In this document: positions 25,944-36,432 of the stretch, piece after piece
Numbering within the stretch: the first letter of the stretch is position 1
Layout of the letters: every line of letters starts with the position of its first letter
Assembly (NCBI GenBank): GCA_036273735.1
Contig: DASUHA010000119.1
Coordinates: forward strand, 1-54,911
DNA length: 54,911 bases
Source of the DNA: 13-2-20CM-66-19 sp036273735
GTDB taxonomy: Bacteria; Pseudomonadota; Gammaproteobacteria; Steroidobacterales; Steroidobacteraceae
Reading direction: 5' to 3'
Translations under genes and position numbers: made by a program
The notes under the pieces: generated by a model
Told to the model about the DNA's origin: nothing
The model's database searches: none
What the model saw: the letters and a program-made list of their open reading frames with translations, nothing else

Positions 25944-27260
25944 ATGTTGATGCGAAAATTCGGCATAGTCCTCGCGATCGTTGCTGCGGCCATCGTGCCG
26001 GTGATCGCCCTGGTGACGCTTCCGGCCTGGGCGATTCTCGTGGGTATCGCGCTCCTCGGCGCATGGCTCGCGCTCACGCGCACCGGGCGTCAGGCCTGGT
26101 CGGCCACTGCAGTCGGCATCGCGACCATTCCGCAGCGCCTCGGATCATCCTCGGTCGTGGTCGTCGGCATCGCAGGAGTGGTCGGCGTGCTCATCGCGCT
26201 GCTCGCGATGGCAGAGGGATTCCGCTCCACGCTGCAACAGACGGGGAGCGATGACACTGCGATCGTGCTGCGCGCCGGCTCGCAGACGGAGATCAACTCG
26301 GTGGTCGACTCCGATACCATCCACGTGGTCGCGGAGGAGCCGCAGGTGATGCGGGATGCACGCGGCCGGCAGATCGCCTCACCCGAAATCGTCGTCGACG
26401 CCTCGATCCCCAAGAAGGGGAGCACGCTCGATACCAATGTCGAGATCCGCGGAGTCGGAGAGCAGGTCTGGGAGCTGCACCCCCGACTGAGGATCATCGC
26501 GGGGCGGCGTTTCACGCCGGGATTGCGCGAGCTCATCGTGGGCAAGAATGCGGCGCGCGAGTTCGCGAACACGAGCATCGGCTCGAAGCTCGAATTGAAC
26601 GGTGAGCCCTGGATCGTGGTCGGGGAATTCGACTCGGGTGATGCGCACGACTCGGAGCTCTGGGCCGACACCAACGTGGTCGCCACGACCTATCACCGCG
26701 GCAACAGTACGAGCTCGGTCACGGTGCGCCTCACGAGCGCGCGGCTCTTCGATGCCTTCAAGGCGGCGATCACCAGCAACCCGCAGCTGAAACTCCAGGT
26801 GCAGACGACGAGCACCTACTACAACGCGCAGTCCGAGGGGTTGACCAAGATAATCCGGATCCTCGGCACGACGGTCGCCGTGATCATGGCGATCGGCGCC
26901 ATTTTCGGCGCACTCAACACCATGTACGCAGCCATCGCCACCCGCACCCGCGAGATCGCAACACTGCGCGCGATCGGGTTCCGGGGCGTGCCGGTGGTCG
27001 TCTCGGTGCTCATCGAGACGCTGTTGCTGGCAATCCTCGGCGGGGCAGTCGGCGCAGGCATCGCCTGGGCGCTGTTCGACAACTATACCGCCTCGACCCT
27101 GGGAGCCAACTTCAGCCAGGTGGTGTTCGAGTTCCGGGTGACGCCGGCGCTGCTCGCCGCAGGGCTCAAATGGGCGCTCGCCATCGGCTTCCTGGGCGGG
27201 CTCTTTCCGGCGTTGCGGGCGGCGCGCATGCCGGTGACGGACGGCCTGCGGGAGCTCTAA
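25944..27260 (+). CDS. ABC transporter permease, MacB/FtsX type (second)
   Basis: Second membrane subunit, 438 residues, starting eight bases after the first permease stop with GCGGAGCG upstream of the ATG (25944; ATG at 25950 also possible). It has two N-terminal hydrophobic segments, a periplasmic domain with FTPGLRELIVGKNAAREF, and the C-terminal FtsX domain with ATRTREIATLRAIGFRG (a characteristic coupling region). The last four bases overlap the end of the convergent ABM gene. Confidence 0.92.
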   Translation: MLMRKFGIVLAIVAAAIVPVIALVTLPAWAILVGIALLGAWLALTRTGRQAWSATAVGIATIPQRLGSSSVVVVGIAGVVGVLIALLAMAEGFRSTLQQTGSDDTAIVLRAGSQTEINSVVDSDTIHVVAEEPQVMRDARGRQIASPEIVVDASIPKKGSTLDTNVEIRGVGEQVWELHPRLRIIAGRRFTPGLRELIVGKNAAREFANTSIGSKLELNGEPWIVVGEFDSGDAHDSELWADTNVVATTYHRGNSTSSVTVRLTSARLFDAFKAAITSNPQLKLQVQTTSTYYNAQSEGLTKIIRILGTTVAVIMAIGAIFGALNTMYAAIATRTREIATLRAIGFRGVPVVVSVLIETLLLAILGGAVGAGIAWALFDNYTASTLGANFSQVVFEFRVTPALLAAGLKWALAIGFLGGLFPALRAARMPVTDGLREL

Positions 27261-27661
27261 GGCTTCGGCCCCGGGCCGATGCCGGTCCCGCCGAGCGGGG
27301 TCGTCTGTGCCCGCTCGCCAAACCCGGCGATGAGGGGGCGGCCTGCCGTCATGGCTTCTCGCACCTGCGGAAGCTGCAGGGACGCCTTGTGGGCCTCCGC
27401 CGAATCCCAGACCTCGGTGACCCAAAGAGCATCCGCATCGGTGGCATCGGCCGCCACCACGTAACTGCGGCATCCCGGCATCGAGGCAGATGCCTTGATC
27501 AGAATGGAAGCGAGCTCTTTACGCGCGCCGGGGGTGGCGCGAATCTTCCCGATGAGACCGAACATGCTGCGGGCCTCCTCGAGGCTGCGGGCCGATGAGA
27601 CGCCCAACACCAGAGGTGATATTGCAATTGCAGCCAACACTTCGCGGCGACGGGTAAGCAT
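27257..27661 (-). CDS. Exported ABM-domain (antibiotic biosynthesis monooxygenase-like) protein
   Basis: The 134-residue protein has a twin-arginine-like start (TRRREVLAAIAIS) followed by a hydrophobic segment and then an ABM dimeric alpha-beta barrel domain (MFGLIGKIRATPGARKEL ... WVTEVWDSAEAHKASL). ABM proteins often act as cofactor-free monooxygenases on quinol-like compounds, usually in the cytoplasm, so a Tat export signal is unusual. The start is the ATG at 27661; an ATG at 27694 would bury the signal. TATCAT ends eight bases before the ATG. Substrate unknown. Confidence 0.78.
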   Translation of the reverse strand: MLTRRREVLAAIAISPLVLGVSSARSLEEARSMFGLIGKIRATPGARKELASILIKASASMPGCRSYVVAADATDADALWVTEVWDSAEAHKASLQLPQVREAMTAGRPLIAGFGERAQTTPLGGTGIGPGPKP

Positions 27662-27669
27662 GGCGCGGC

Positions 27670-27675
27670 ATGATA
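27670..27675 (-). promoter_or_regulatory. -10-like TATCAT immediately upstream of the ABM gene
   Basis: On the reverse strand TATCAT (5/6 to TATAAT), eight bases (GCCGCGCC), then the ATG at 27661. No Shine-Dalgarno sequence, so a leaderless start is likely if this promoter is used. Confidence 0.45.
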
Positions 27676-27724
27676 ACAGCGCGCGGAAAACCATGACAAC
27701 GGTCGAGCCTTCCCGAGGAGGCGC

Positions 27725-28297
27725 TCAGGCCCACTCAGGCGCCTGTCCGGCCTTCCACTTGATGCTGCAGCCGATGCTCGGGGTCTGCTTCGTGAGGCGT
27801 TTGCCGGCGAGGAGGGCATCCGCTGCGGCGCGCAGGTCGCTGCCCGTGGCCGGCGAGCCCTTGCCGGGCCTCGTGTCATCGAACTGGCCGCGATAGGCGA
27901 GCTTGCCCGCAGCATCGAACAGGAAGAAGTCCGGCGTGCAGATCGCCTGATAAGCCTTGGCCACTTCCTGGGTCTCATCGAGAAGATAGGGAAAGGTGAA
28001 TCCTTTCTGCGTGGCGATGCGCGCCATGCTCTGGGCGTTGTCCTCCGGATAGGCCACGACATCGTTGGAGTTGATCGCGACGATCGCGATACCCTTCGGC
28101 CCATACTCGCGGGCAAACGCGACGAAGGCATCGAGCACGTGCTTGACGTAGGGACAGTGGTTGCAGATGAAGGCCACCAGCAGGCCCTTCGAGCCGGCAA
28201 AATCCTTCAGCGCAAAGCGATGGCCGGCGGCATCGGCGAGGGCGAAGTTCGGCGCCGGCGTACCGAGCGCCAACATGCGGGACTCTTTTGCGGCCAT
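27725..28297 (-). CDS. Thioredoxin-fold (AhpC/TSA-like) protein
   Basis: Protein of 190 residues of the thioredoxin-like peroxiredoxin/ResA superfamily. The redox site is CNHC in FICNHCPYVKHV, and a TPDFFLFDAAGKLAYRG segment supplies the cis-Pro strand. Lack of a signal peptide suggests a cytoplasmic disulfide or peroxide role. The ATG at 28297 (MAAKESRM) lies eight bases after the threonine aldolase stop, so it is in the same unit. Confidence 0.88.
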   Translation of the reverse strand: MAAKESRMLALGTPAPNFALADAAGHRFALKDFAGSKGLLVAFICNHCPYVKHVLDAFVAFAREYGPKGIAIVAINSNDVVAYPEDNAQSMARIATQKGFTFPYLLDETQEVAKAYQAICTPDFFLFDAAGKLAYRGQFDDTRPGKGSPATGSDLRAAADALLAGKRLTKQTPSIGCSIKWKAGQAPEWA

Positions 28298-28305
28298 GCG
28301 TTCTC

Positions 28306-29319
28306 CTACATCGCGGCGAGCGCCGCACAGAGCGCCTCGACGTGGCGCTCGTCCTGATCCCAGGAGGCGACCAGGCGCACGGTGCCCGAGGCGGGCGATC
28401 CCCAATCGTAGAATTCAAAGCCTGCGGCCCGCAAGGACGTTTTCTCATCGATGCCAAGCTCGAGGAACACCTCGTTCGCTTCGACCGGATGCAGGAGGCG
28501 CCTGCCCGCAGCCTCTGCGAGGCGCCGCGCCAGGGCGTTGGCGCGCTCGGCGTTGCCTCGCCAGACGCCCGACTCGATATAGGCGAGCAGCTGTGCCGAG
28601 ACGTAGCGGGACTTCGAGAGCAGCTGGCCGGCGCGCTTGCGCCGCAGCTCGAAGTCGCGCACCAGCTCGGGCTCGAAGAACACCACCGCCTCGGCGCCGA
28701 GCGCCCCGTTCTTGGTTGCGCCGAAGCAAAGCACGTCGACTCCCACACGCCACGTGACATCGCCGGGATGACACCCGAGGTAGACGAGCGCGTTCGCAAA
28801 GCGGGCCCCATCCATCTGCACGTGCAGTCCGCGTTGGTGTGCGACGTCGCAGAGCGCTGCAAGCTCGGCGGGTCGGTATGCCGTGCCAAGCTCGGTTGCC
28901 TGACTGATCGATACCACCGCCGGCTGTACACTGTGCACGGAAACAGGATGTGCATCGAGCGCCGCAGTCAGAGTCGCGGCGCTGAGCTTGCCGTCGGCGC
29001 CCCCGAGCAGCTCGAGCTGGGCGCCGCTCGTGAAGAAGCCGGGCGCACCGCACTCATCCGTCACGATATGGGCATCAGGGTGGCAGTAGATCGAGCCGTA
29101 CGGGGGCGACAACACCGAGAGTGCCAGAGAGTTGGCCGCGGTGCCCGTGGCAACGACGAATGCGCGCACTTCCGTCCCGAAGAAAGCACCGAGCACCTCG
29201 TTCAGACGGCCCGTCCAGGGATCGTTGCCGTAGGCGGCCGCGAGGCCGCGGTTGGCCTCCGAAAGGGCAGCGAGTACCTCCGGACAGATGGACGCGTTGT
29301 TGTCGCTGACGAAGCGCAT
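28306..29319 (-). CDS. ltaE: Low-specificity L-threonine aldolase
   Basis: PLP enzyme that cleaves threonine/allo-threonine to glycine and acetaldehyde. The 337-residue protein has SDNNASICPEVLAAL at the start, VATGTAANSLAL, the HVQMDGARFANALV aspartate motif and the PLP lysine in FGATKNGALGAEAV. The start at 29319 (MRFVSDNN) fits the family N-terminus. It lies eight bases after the ABC-2 permease stop and eight before the thioredoxin-like gene. The link of a transporter with threonine cleavage is positional only. Confidence 0.93.
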   Translation of the reverse strand: MRFVSDNNASICPEVLAALSEANRGLAAAYGNDPWTGRLNEVLGAFFGTEVRAFVVATGTAANSLALSVLSPPYGSIYCHPDAHIVTDECGAPGFFTSGAQLELLGGADGKLSAATLTAALDAHPVSVHSVQPAVVSISQATELGTAYRPAELAALCDVAHQRGLHVQMDGARFANALVYLGCHPGDVTWRVGVDVLCFGATKNGALGAEAVVFFEPELVRDFELRRKRAGQLLSKSRYVSAQLLAYIESGVWRGNAERANALARRLAEAAGRRLLHPVEANEVFLELGIDEKTSLRAAGFEFYDWGSPASGTVRLVASWDQDERHVEALCAALAAM

Positions 29320-29327
29320 GGTGGCTT

Positions 29328-30335
29328 TCACTCCACCCTCCAGCGGAATGACCACGCCCCGAAGGCGAGAAAGACCAGTGTCGTCACCGCAAGATAGATG
29401 AGGTTGGGTGTGATCCGCCCGATGCCCGCGCCTTCGAGCATGACGGCCCGTGCGGCGTCGATCACCTGCGTCAAGGGGAAGATGTCCGCCGCCCACTGCA
29501 CCCATCGGGGCGAGCCCTCGATCGAAAACCAGACGCCCGAGAGGAGCATCATCGGCCAGGTGAGGAGGTTGAGCAGGCCCCCGACCAGCTCCTCGCTGGC
29601 AAAGCGCGCGGCGATCGTCAGACCGAGCGCGATCATCGACAGCGACCCGAGCACCGCGAGGAGGAGGAGGAGAGCGATGCTCCCGGCATTGTGGAAGTGG
29701 ATGATCGCCGCGATCGCGACGTAGAGGATCGCAGTCACGAAAATGATGAGGCTCAGGCGCGAGAGCACCTGGGCGCTCAGGAATTCGAATGCGCTCAAGG
29801 GAGTCGCGTGCAGCCGTTTGAGAAAGCCGCTCTTGCGGTATCGCAATACCACGTAGCCCACGCCGAAGAGGCAGCTGAACATCATGTTCATGGCGAGGAT
29901 GCCTGGAAAGAGCCAGTCGACGTAGCGGACCGCCTGGCCCGTCACCGGCTGGCGCCGCGCGCCGGAGCCGGTGGCGATGAGGAGCTTCTCCACGATGTAA
30001 CCCTTCGGCGAGTCGGTGTTGACCCAGTAGCGGGCCGTCCCCTCGAGGTCGAGGAGCAGATCGATGCTCTGGTGGGTCACCTTGTAGAGACCGTCGGCCT
30101 CACTGTGGATCGGCACGGACTGCACGTAGCGCTCGTGAAGAAAAGGATTGGCGTGTGTGTCGATCGTGTTGCCGATGACGCCCACCGTGAAGAGTGGACG
30201 CGGCGGCCCGCCGAAGATGAATCCCATGCCGATCACGACGCCCAGGGGCAGCAGCAGCGTGAAGAGCAGCGTGGGGCGGTCTCTCAGGAACTCTAGGTTG
30301 CGCGCATGCCAGACCGCGAGGAGTCTCTTCATCAT
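29328..30335 (-). CDS. ABC-2 type transporter permease
   Basis: Inner-membrane exporter subunit of 335 residues: an N-terminal helix (about 22-42), a large extracytoplasmic loop and five helices in the C-terminal half (about 165-335), as in the ABC2 membrane family. The start at 30335 overlaps the ATPase stop by four bases (ATGA). The substrate cannot be read from the sequence; YadH/DrrB-like and NodJ-like exporters share the layout. Confidence 0.9.
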   Translation of the reverse strand: MMKRLLAVWHARNLEFLRDRPTLLFTLLLPLGVVIGMGFIFGGPPRPLFTVGVIGNTIDTHANPFLHERYVQSVPIHSEADGLYKVTHQSIDLLLDLEGTARYWVNTDSPKGYIVEKLLIATGSGARRQPVTGQAVRYVDWLFPGILAMNMMFSCLFGVGYVVLRYRKSGFLKRLHATPLSAFEFLSAQVLSRLSLIIFVTAILYVAIAAIIHFHNAGSIALLLLLAVLGSLSMIALGLTIAARFASEELVGGLLNLLTWPMMLLSGVWFSIEGSPRWVQWAADIFPLTQVIDAARAVMLEGAGIGRITPNLIYLAVTTLVFLAFGAWSFRWRVE

Positions 30336-31225
30336 GTCCTCAGCTCCTTGCCGGTGAGCTCGAGGAAGAGGTCCTCGAGGTTCGCGGGTCGGATGCGCAG
30401 GTTGCGTAACGGCACCCGCGCCTCGATGAGTGCCCGCAGCGTGCCGTCGAGATCGTGCGTGCTGATCTCGACACGGTCGCTCGCGTCGATGAGTTTGAGC
30501 GGCAGTTGTCGTGCGACCTCGGGAAATTCGTGACGCGGCAACTCGAGGAGCACCTCGGAGAAGTGCTCGGTGAGGAGCTGCTGCGGCGCGCCCTGTGCGA
30601 CGATGCGCCCCCCATCCATGATGGCGATCTCGTCGCAGAGAAGCTGCGCCTCCTCCATGTAGTGGGTGGTGAGGATGATCGTCTTGCGCCGCGCCTTGAT
30701 CGATTCCACCAGCTCCCAGAAGTTGCGCCGGGCCTGAGGGTCGAGGCCCGTGGTCGGCTCATCGAGGAACAGCACCTTCGGATCGTTCACCAGCGCGATT
30801 GCGAGCAGCAGCCGCTGTTGCTGCCCGCCCGAGAGCTTGCGGTTGTCGCGGCTCGCGAGCTTCTCGAGCGCACACACCTTGAGGACCTCATCGACATCGA
30901 GTCCCTGTCCGTAGAGGCCGCGAAACAGCGCCACACTCTGGCGGACGCTCAGAAAATCCTGCAGCGCCGTCTTCTGGAAGAGGATTCCGGCCTCCTCGCG
31001 AAAGCGGGCGCCGAGGGGCTCGCCGCGGTAGCGCACCTCACCCGAGGTCGGCGGCAGGATTCCCTCCATGATCTCGATGGTGGTCGTCTTGCCGGCCCCG
31101 TTGGGTCCCAGGAGCCCGAAGCAGGTGCCCTCGGGCACGGCGAAGGAGACGCCGTCCACGGCGGTGACGGACGGATATTGTTTGACGAGGTTGTGGACTT
31201 CGAGGATCGGTGCGATCTCGGGCAC
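30332..31225 (-). CDS. ABC-2 type transporter ATP-binding protein
   Basis: ATPase of 297 residues of the DrrA/CcmA group with Walker A GPNGAGKTTT, signature LSGGQQQRLL, Walker B VLFLDEPTTGLD, H-loop ILTTHYMEEA and the C-terminal extension usual in this group. I chose the GTG at 31225 (VPEIAPI) because CAGGAG lies six bases before it; the ATG at 31252 has no Shine-Dalgarno sequence. First gene of the reverse unit ATPase-permease-ltaE-thioredoxin. Confidence 0.92.
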   Translation of the reverse strand: MPEIAPILEVHNLVKQYPSVTAVDGVSFAVPEGTCFGLLGPNGAGKTTTIEIMEGILPPTSGEVRYRGEPLGARFREEAGILFQKTALQDFLSVRQSVALFRGLYGQGLDVDEVLKVCALEKLASRDNRKLSGGQQQRLLLAIALVNDPKVLFLDEPTTGLDPQARRNFWELVESIKARRKTIILTTHYMEEAQLLCDEIAIMDGGRIVAQGAPQQLLTEHFSEVLLELPRHEFPEVARQLPLKLIDASDRVEISTHDLDGTLRALIEARVPLRNLRIRPANLEDLFLELTGKELRT

Positions 31226-31309
31226 GGCATCTCCTGGCCGGACGCGCCGCATGTGCCGCGCCCTCGACTGGTATTATGGGGTGGCCACGGATTTTGCCGC
31301 CACGGGTCG

Positions 31310-32062
31310 ATGATTTCCAATATGGTGACGTCCCAGTTGCCGTTATGGTCCGACAAGGACGCCACCGAAGGGTGGAGCGTCCGCGAGAGCCAGCGTGCGC
31401 GGCGATTGACGGTACGCGTCTTTCACACAGGCCGCGTGGAAGTCGTGGTGCCCTTCAGGACTTCCGCGCGTGCGGTGGAGCGCTTTCTCGAGCGGCATCG
31501 CCTCTGGATCGAGCGCAAGCGCGATGAGGCGCGGTTGCGGGCGGGTCCGCCGATGCCTTTCCCCCCGCCGCGGATCGAGCTCCCCGCGTGCGAGGAGACC
31601 TGGCACATTCACGTTTCCGGCGGAGTGGGCAGGGCGCGGATCGCCTCATCGGCGTCGGGCCTGCTGGTCCTCGCAGGCGGTGTGGGGACGGGCCAGCGTC
31701 AGGCGCTGCGGCGGTGGCTCACGGAGCGGGCGGACCAGGTGCTCCCGCCCATTCTTGCAGAGTGCGCGCGCGAGCACGGCTTCAGCTACGACCGCGTCCT
31801 CATCCGGCGCCAGCGGACACGATGGGGAAGCTGCTCGACGCGCGGCACGATCAGCCTCAACTGTTGCCTCCTCTTCCAGCGTCCACCGGTGGTGCGGTAT
31901 CTCATGGTCCACGAGCTTGCTCATACGCTACACATGAATCACTCGAGGCGGTTCTGGCAGCGGGTGGCGCGCCACTGCCCGGAGTACCGCAGCCTCGACA
32001 GGGAGCTGCTCGATGGCTGGCGCCGGGTTCCGGACTGGGTGTTCGGCGACGACGCATCATGA
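31310..32062 (+). CDS. YgjP-like M48-family metallopeptidase
   Basis: Zinc-metallopeptidase-like protein of 250 residues (YgjP/DUF45 group). The zinc motif HELAHTLHMNHSRRFW is intact, and RRQRTRWGSCSTRGTISLN just before it is the hallmark of this group. E. coli YgjP has been linked to UTP pyrophosphatase activity, so proteolysis is not certain. Start uncertain: ATG at 31310 or 31322, neither with a Shine-Dalgarno sequence. The last four bases overlap the tryptophan dioxygenase start (ATGA). A TATTAT hexamer lies about 36 bases upstream. Confidence 0.88.
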   Translation: MISNMVTSQLPLWSDKDATEGWSVRESQRARRLTVRVFHTGRVEVVVPFRTSARAVERFLERHRLWIERKRDEARLRAGPPMPFPPPRIELPACEETWHIHVSGGVGRARIASSASGLLVLAGGVGTGQRQALRRWLTERADQVLPPILAECAREHGFSYDRVLIRRQRTRWGSCSTRGTISLNCCLLFQRPPVVRYLMVHELAHTLHMNHSRRFWQRVARHCPEYRSLDRELLDGWRRVPDWVFGDDAS

Positions 32063-32916
32063 GCCCGAAGCGCTACGACAAGTCCGAGCGGGTGGACCTC
32101 ACCGGCGAGGCGATCCATTGGGATCTCGGCTCCTCGCTTTCCTACGGAGAGTACCTGCACCTCGATAAGCTCCTCGATGCGCAGAAGCCGCTGTCCTTCG
32201 AGCACGACGAGATGATGTTCATCATCGTGCACCAGACTTCGGAGCTGTGGATGCGTCTGATGTTGCACGAGCTCGGGGGCGTACTCGAGTGCGTGCGGCG
32301 CGATGACCTCGACCCTTCCTTCAAGATGCTTGCGCGCATCTCACGCGTGCAGACCCAGCTCATCTCCACGTGGGAAGTGCTCTCGACGATGACGCCGTTC
32401 GAGTATTCGGCATTTCGCAATGCGCTCGGACGCTCGTCGGGCTTCCAGTCCTTCCAGTACCGCATGCTCGAATTCCTTCTCGGCAACAAGCACGCAGAGA
32501 TGCTCGCGGTGCACAAGCGCGACCCGAAGGCCTATGCGGCCCTGCAGCGCGTGCTCGAGACGCCATCGCTCTACGATGAGGCACTGCGGCTCTTGAGCCG
32601 CCGCGGCTACGGCATCCCGGAAGACTATCTGACACGCGACTTCAGCGAGCCCTATCGGGCGAGCAAGCAGGTGGCGGGCGCCTGGCTCGGGGTCTATCAC
32701 AACGCGGAGAAGGACTGGGACCTCTACGAGCTCGCCGAGCGGCTGGTGGACCTCGATCACAACTTCCAGCTCTGGCGCTGTCATCACCTGAAGACGGTGG
32801 AGCGCATCATCGGCTACAAGCCCGGCACCGGCGGTACGGGCGGAGTGTCCTATCTCGCCAAGGCGCTCGAGCTCAAGTTTTTCCCCGAGCTCTGGCAGAT
32901 CCGCACTTCGATGTAG
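32059..32916 (+). CDS. kynA: Tryptophan 2,3-dioxygenase
   Basis: Haem enzyme that opens the indole ring of tryptophan to N-formylkynurenine, the first step of the kynurenine route. The 285-residue protein shows the family stretches LDKLLDAQKPLS, MFIIVHQTSELWM, FQSFQYRMLEFLLG and the proximal-haem region LWRCHHLKTVERIIG, with the GTGGTGGVSYL loop. The ATG overlaps the YgjP-like stop. No kynB (formamidase) or kynU (kynureninase) is present in the window. Confidence 0.96.
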   Translation: MSPKRYDKSERVDLTGEAIHWDLGSSLSYGEYLHLDKLLDAQKPLSFEHDEMMFIIVHQTSELWMRLMLHELGGVLECVRRDDLDPSFKMLARISRVQTQLISTWEVLSTMTPFEYSAFRNALGRSSGFQSFQYRMLEFLLGNKHAEMLAVHKRDPKAYAALQRVLETPSLYDEALRLLSRRGYGIPEDYLTRDFSEPYRASKQVAGAWLGVYHNAEKDWDLYELAERLVDLDHNFQLWRCHHLKTVERIIGYKPGTGGTGGVSYLAKALELKFFPELWQIRTSM

Positions 32917-32923
32917 TGATCCT

Positions 32924-32940
32924 GCGGCGGCGGCCGCCGC
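32924..32940. repeat. GC-only hairpin between convergent kynA and HAD genes
   Basis: GCGGCGG (32924-32930), loop CGG, CCGCCGC (32934-32940); the last 14 bases are also a perfect palindrome. It fills the 24-base gap between converging genes and lacks a T-run, so it is at best a weak or factor-assisted terminator. Confidence 0.4.
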
Positions 32941-33591
32941 TCAATGCCAATCCACGCAGGAGATTCCGGCCCGGACGGCTTCGAGCCGAGCGGCGGATGA
33001 CCCGTTGACGAGCACGCCGCGCTCTACGAGCTTCAGATGCGCGAGGTCGCTCGCGGCGTTGCCGTAAGCCACCGCCTGCACACCCTCATGACGTGCGCGC
33101 AGCGCGGCGACGCATCGTGCCTTCTCCTCGCCCCGGCGGTTGGGTGTCGTCAACGAGCCGCGCAGGCGATCGCCCTTCCAGCGTACGCCGGTGCAGATGA
33201 CCTCCTGGAATCCGAGCGTTTGGCCGATCGCCGGTACATAGAGGTCCGTGCTGGCACTGAGGAGCACCAGATGATCGCCGGCGCGTGCGTGCGCGTGGAT
33301 CGCCGCGAGTGCCTGCGGAAAGAGGCTGTCCGCCACGAGGCGTCCGACGAACGTCGCGGTCCAGCGCTCGAGGCGCTTGCGGTGGGAACCGCCGAGAGCG
33401 GCGCGGATGAATGCCGACTTGAGTCCCCCGCGACCGGTGAGACCCACGGCGTAAGCGAGCAGCACCGGCAGCATGAGGAGCAGCAATGGAGCCCGCCAGA
33501 GCCGCCTGCGGAGGAAGTAGCCGAACACATACGGCGCGAGCGTGTCGTGCCGCGTGATCGTCCCATCCAGATCGAAGATCGCCAGACGCAC
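32941..33591 (-). CDS. HAD-IB family phosphatase with membrane segment
   Basis: Phosphoserine-phosphatase-like hydrolase of 216 residues. Motif I is FDLDGT with Asp7 and Asp9, motif II LLSAS, and motif III/IV YGNAASDLAHL. A hydrophobic stretch (about residues 33-52) suggests membrane association, seen in HAD-IB proteins that act on lipid or cell-envelope phosphates. Starts with GTG at 33591, 40 bases after the acnA stop. Confidence 0.85.
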   Translation of the reverse strand: MRLAIFDLDGTITRHDTLAPYVFGYFLRRRLWRAPLLLLMLPVLLAYAVGLTGRGGLKSAFIRAALGGSHRKRLERWTATFVGRLVADSLFPQALAAIHAHARAGDHLVLLSASTDLYVPAIGQTLGFQEVICTGVRWKGDRLRGSLTTPNRRGEEKARCVAALRARHEGVQAVAYGNAASDLAHLKLVERGVLVNGSSAARLEAVRAGISCVDWH

Positions 33592-33631
33592 CTGTTGCGC
33601 CTATGGCGTCCGTCGCATCCGCACGGGCAGC

Positions 33632-36340
<2,709 letters not shown>

Positions 36341-36366
36341 GACTCTCTCCTGAAAGAGCGGCGCGG

Positions 36367-36372
36367 ATTATA
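36367..36372 (-). promoter_or_regulatory. Consensus -10 TATAAT upstream of acnA
   Basis: Reverse strand TATAAT ends 26 bases before the acnA ATG and is followed by a Shine-Dalgarno sequence (AGGAG), giving a leader of about 20 bases. The -35 region is not recognisable. It is a useful contrast to the leaderless-type sites in this window. Confidence 0.5.
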
Positions 36373-36432
36373 TAGGCGATCCCCATGGGTTGCGCGCAGG
36401 CCCAACGGCGTTCACGAGGCGAACCCTGTCCG

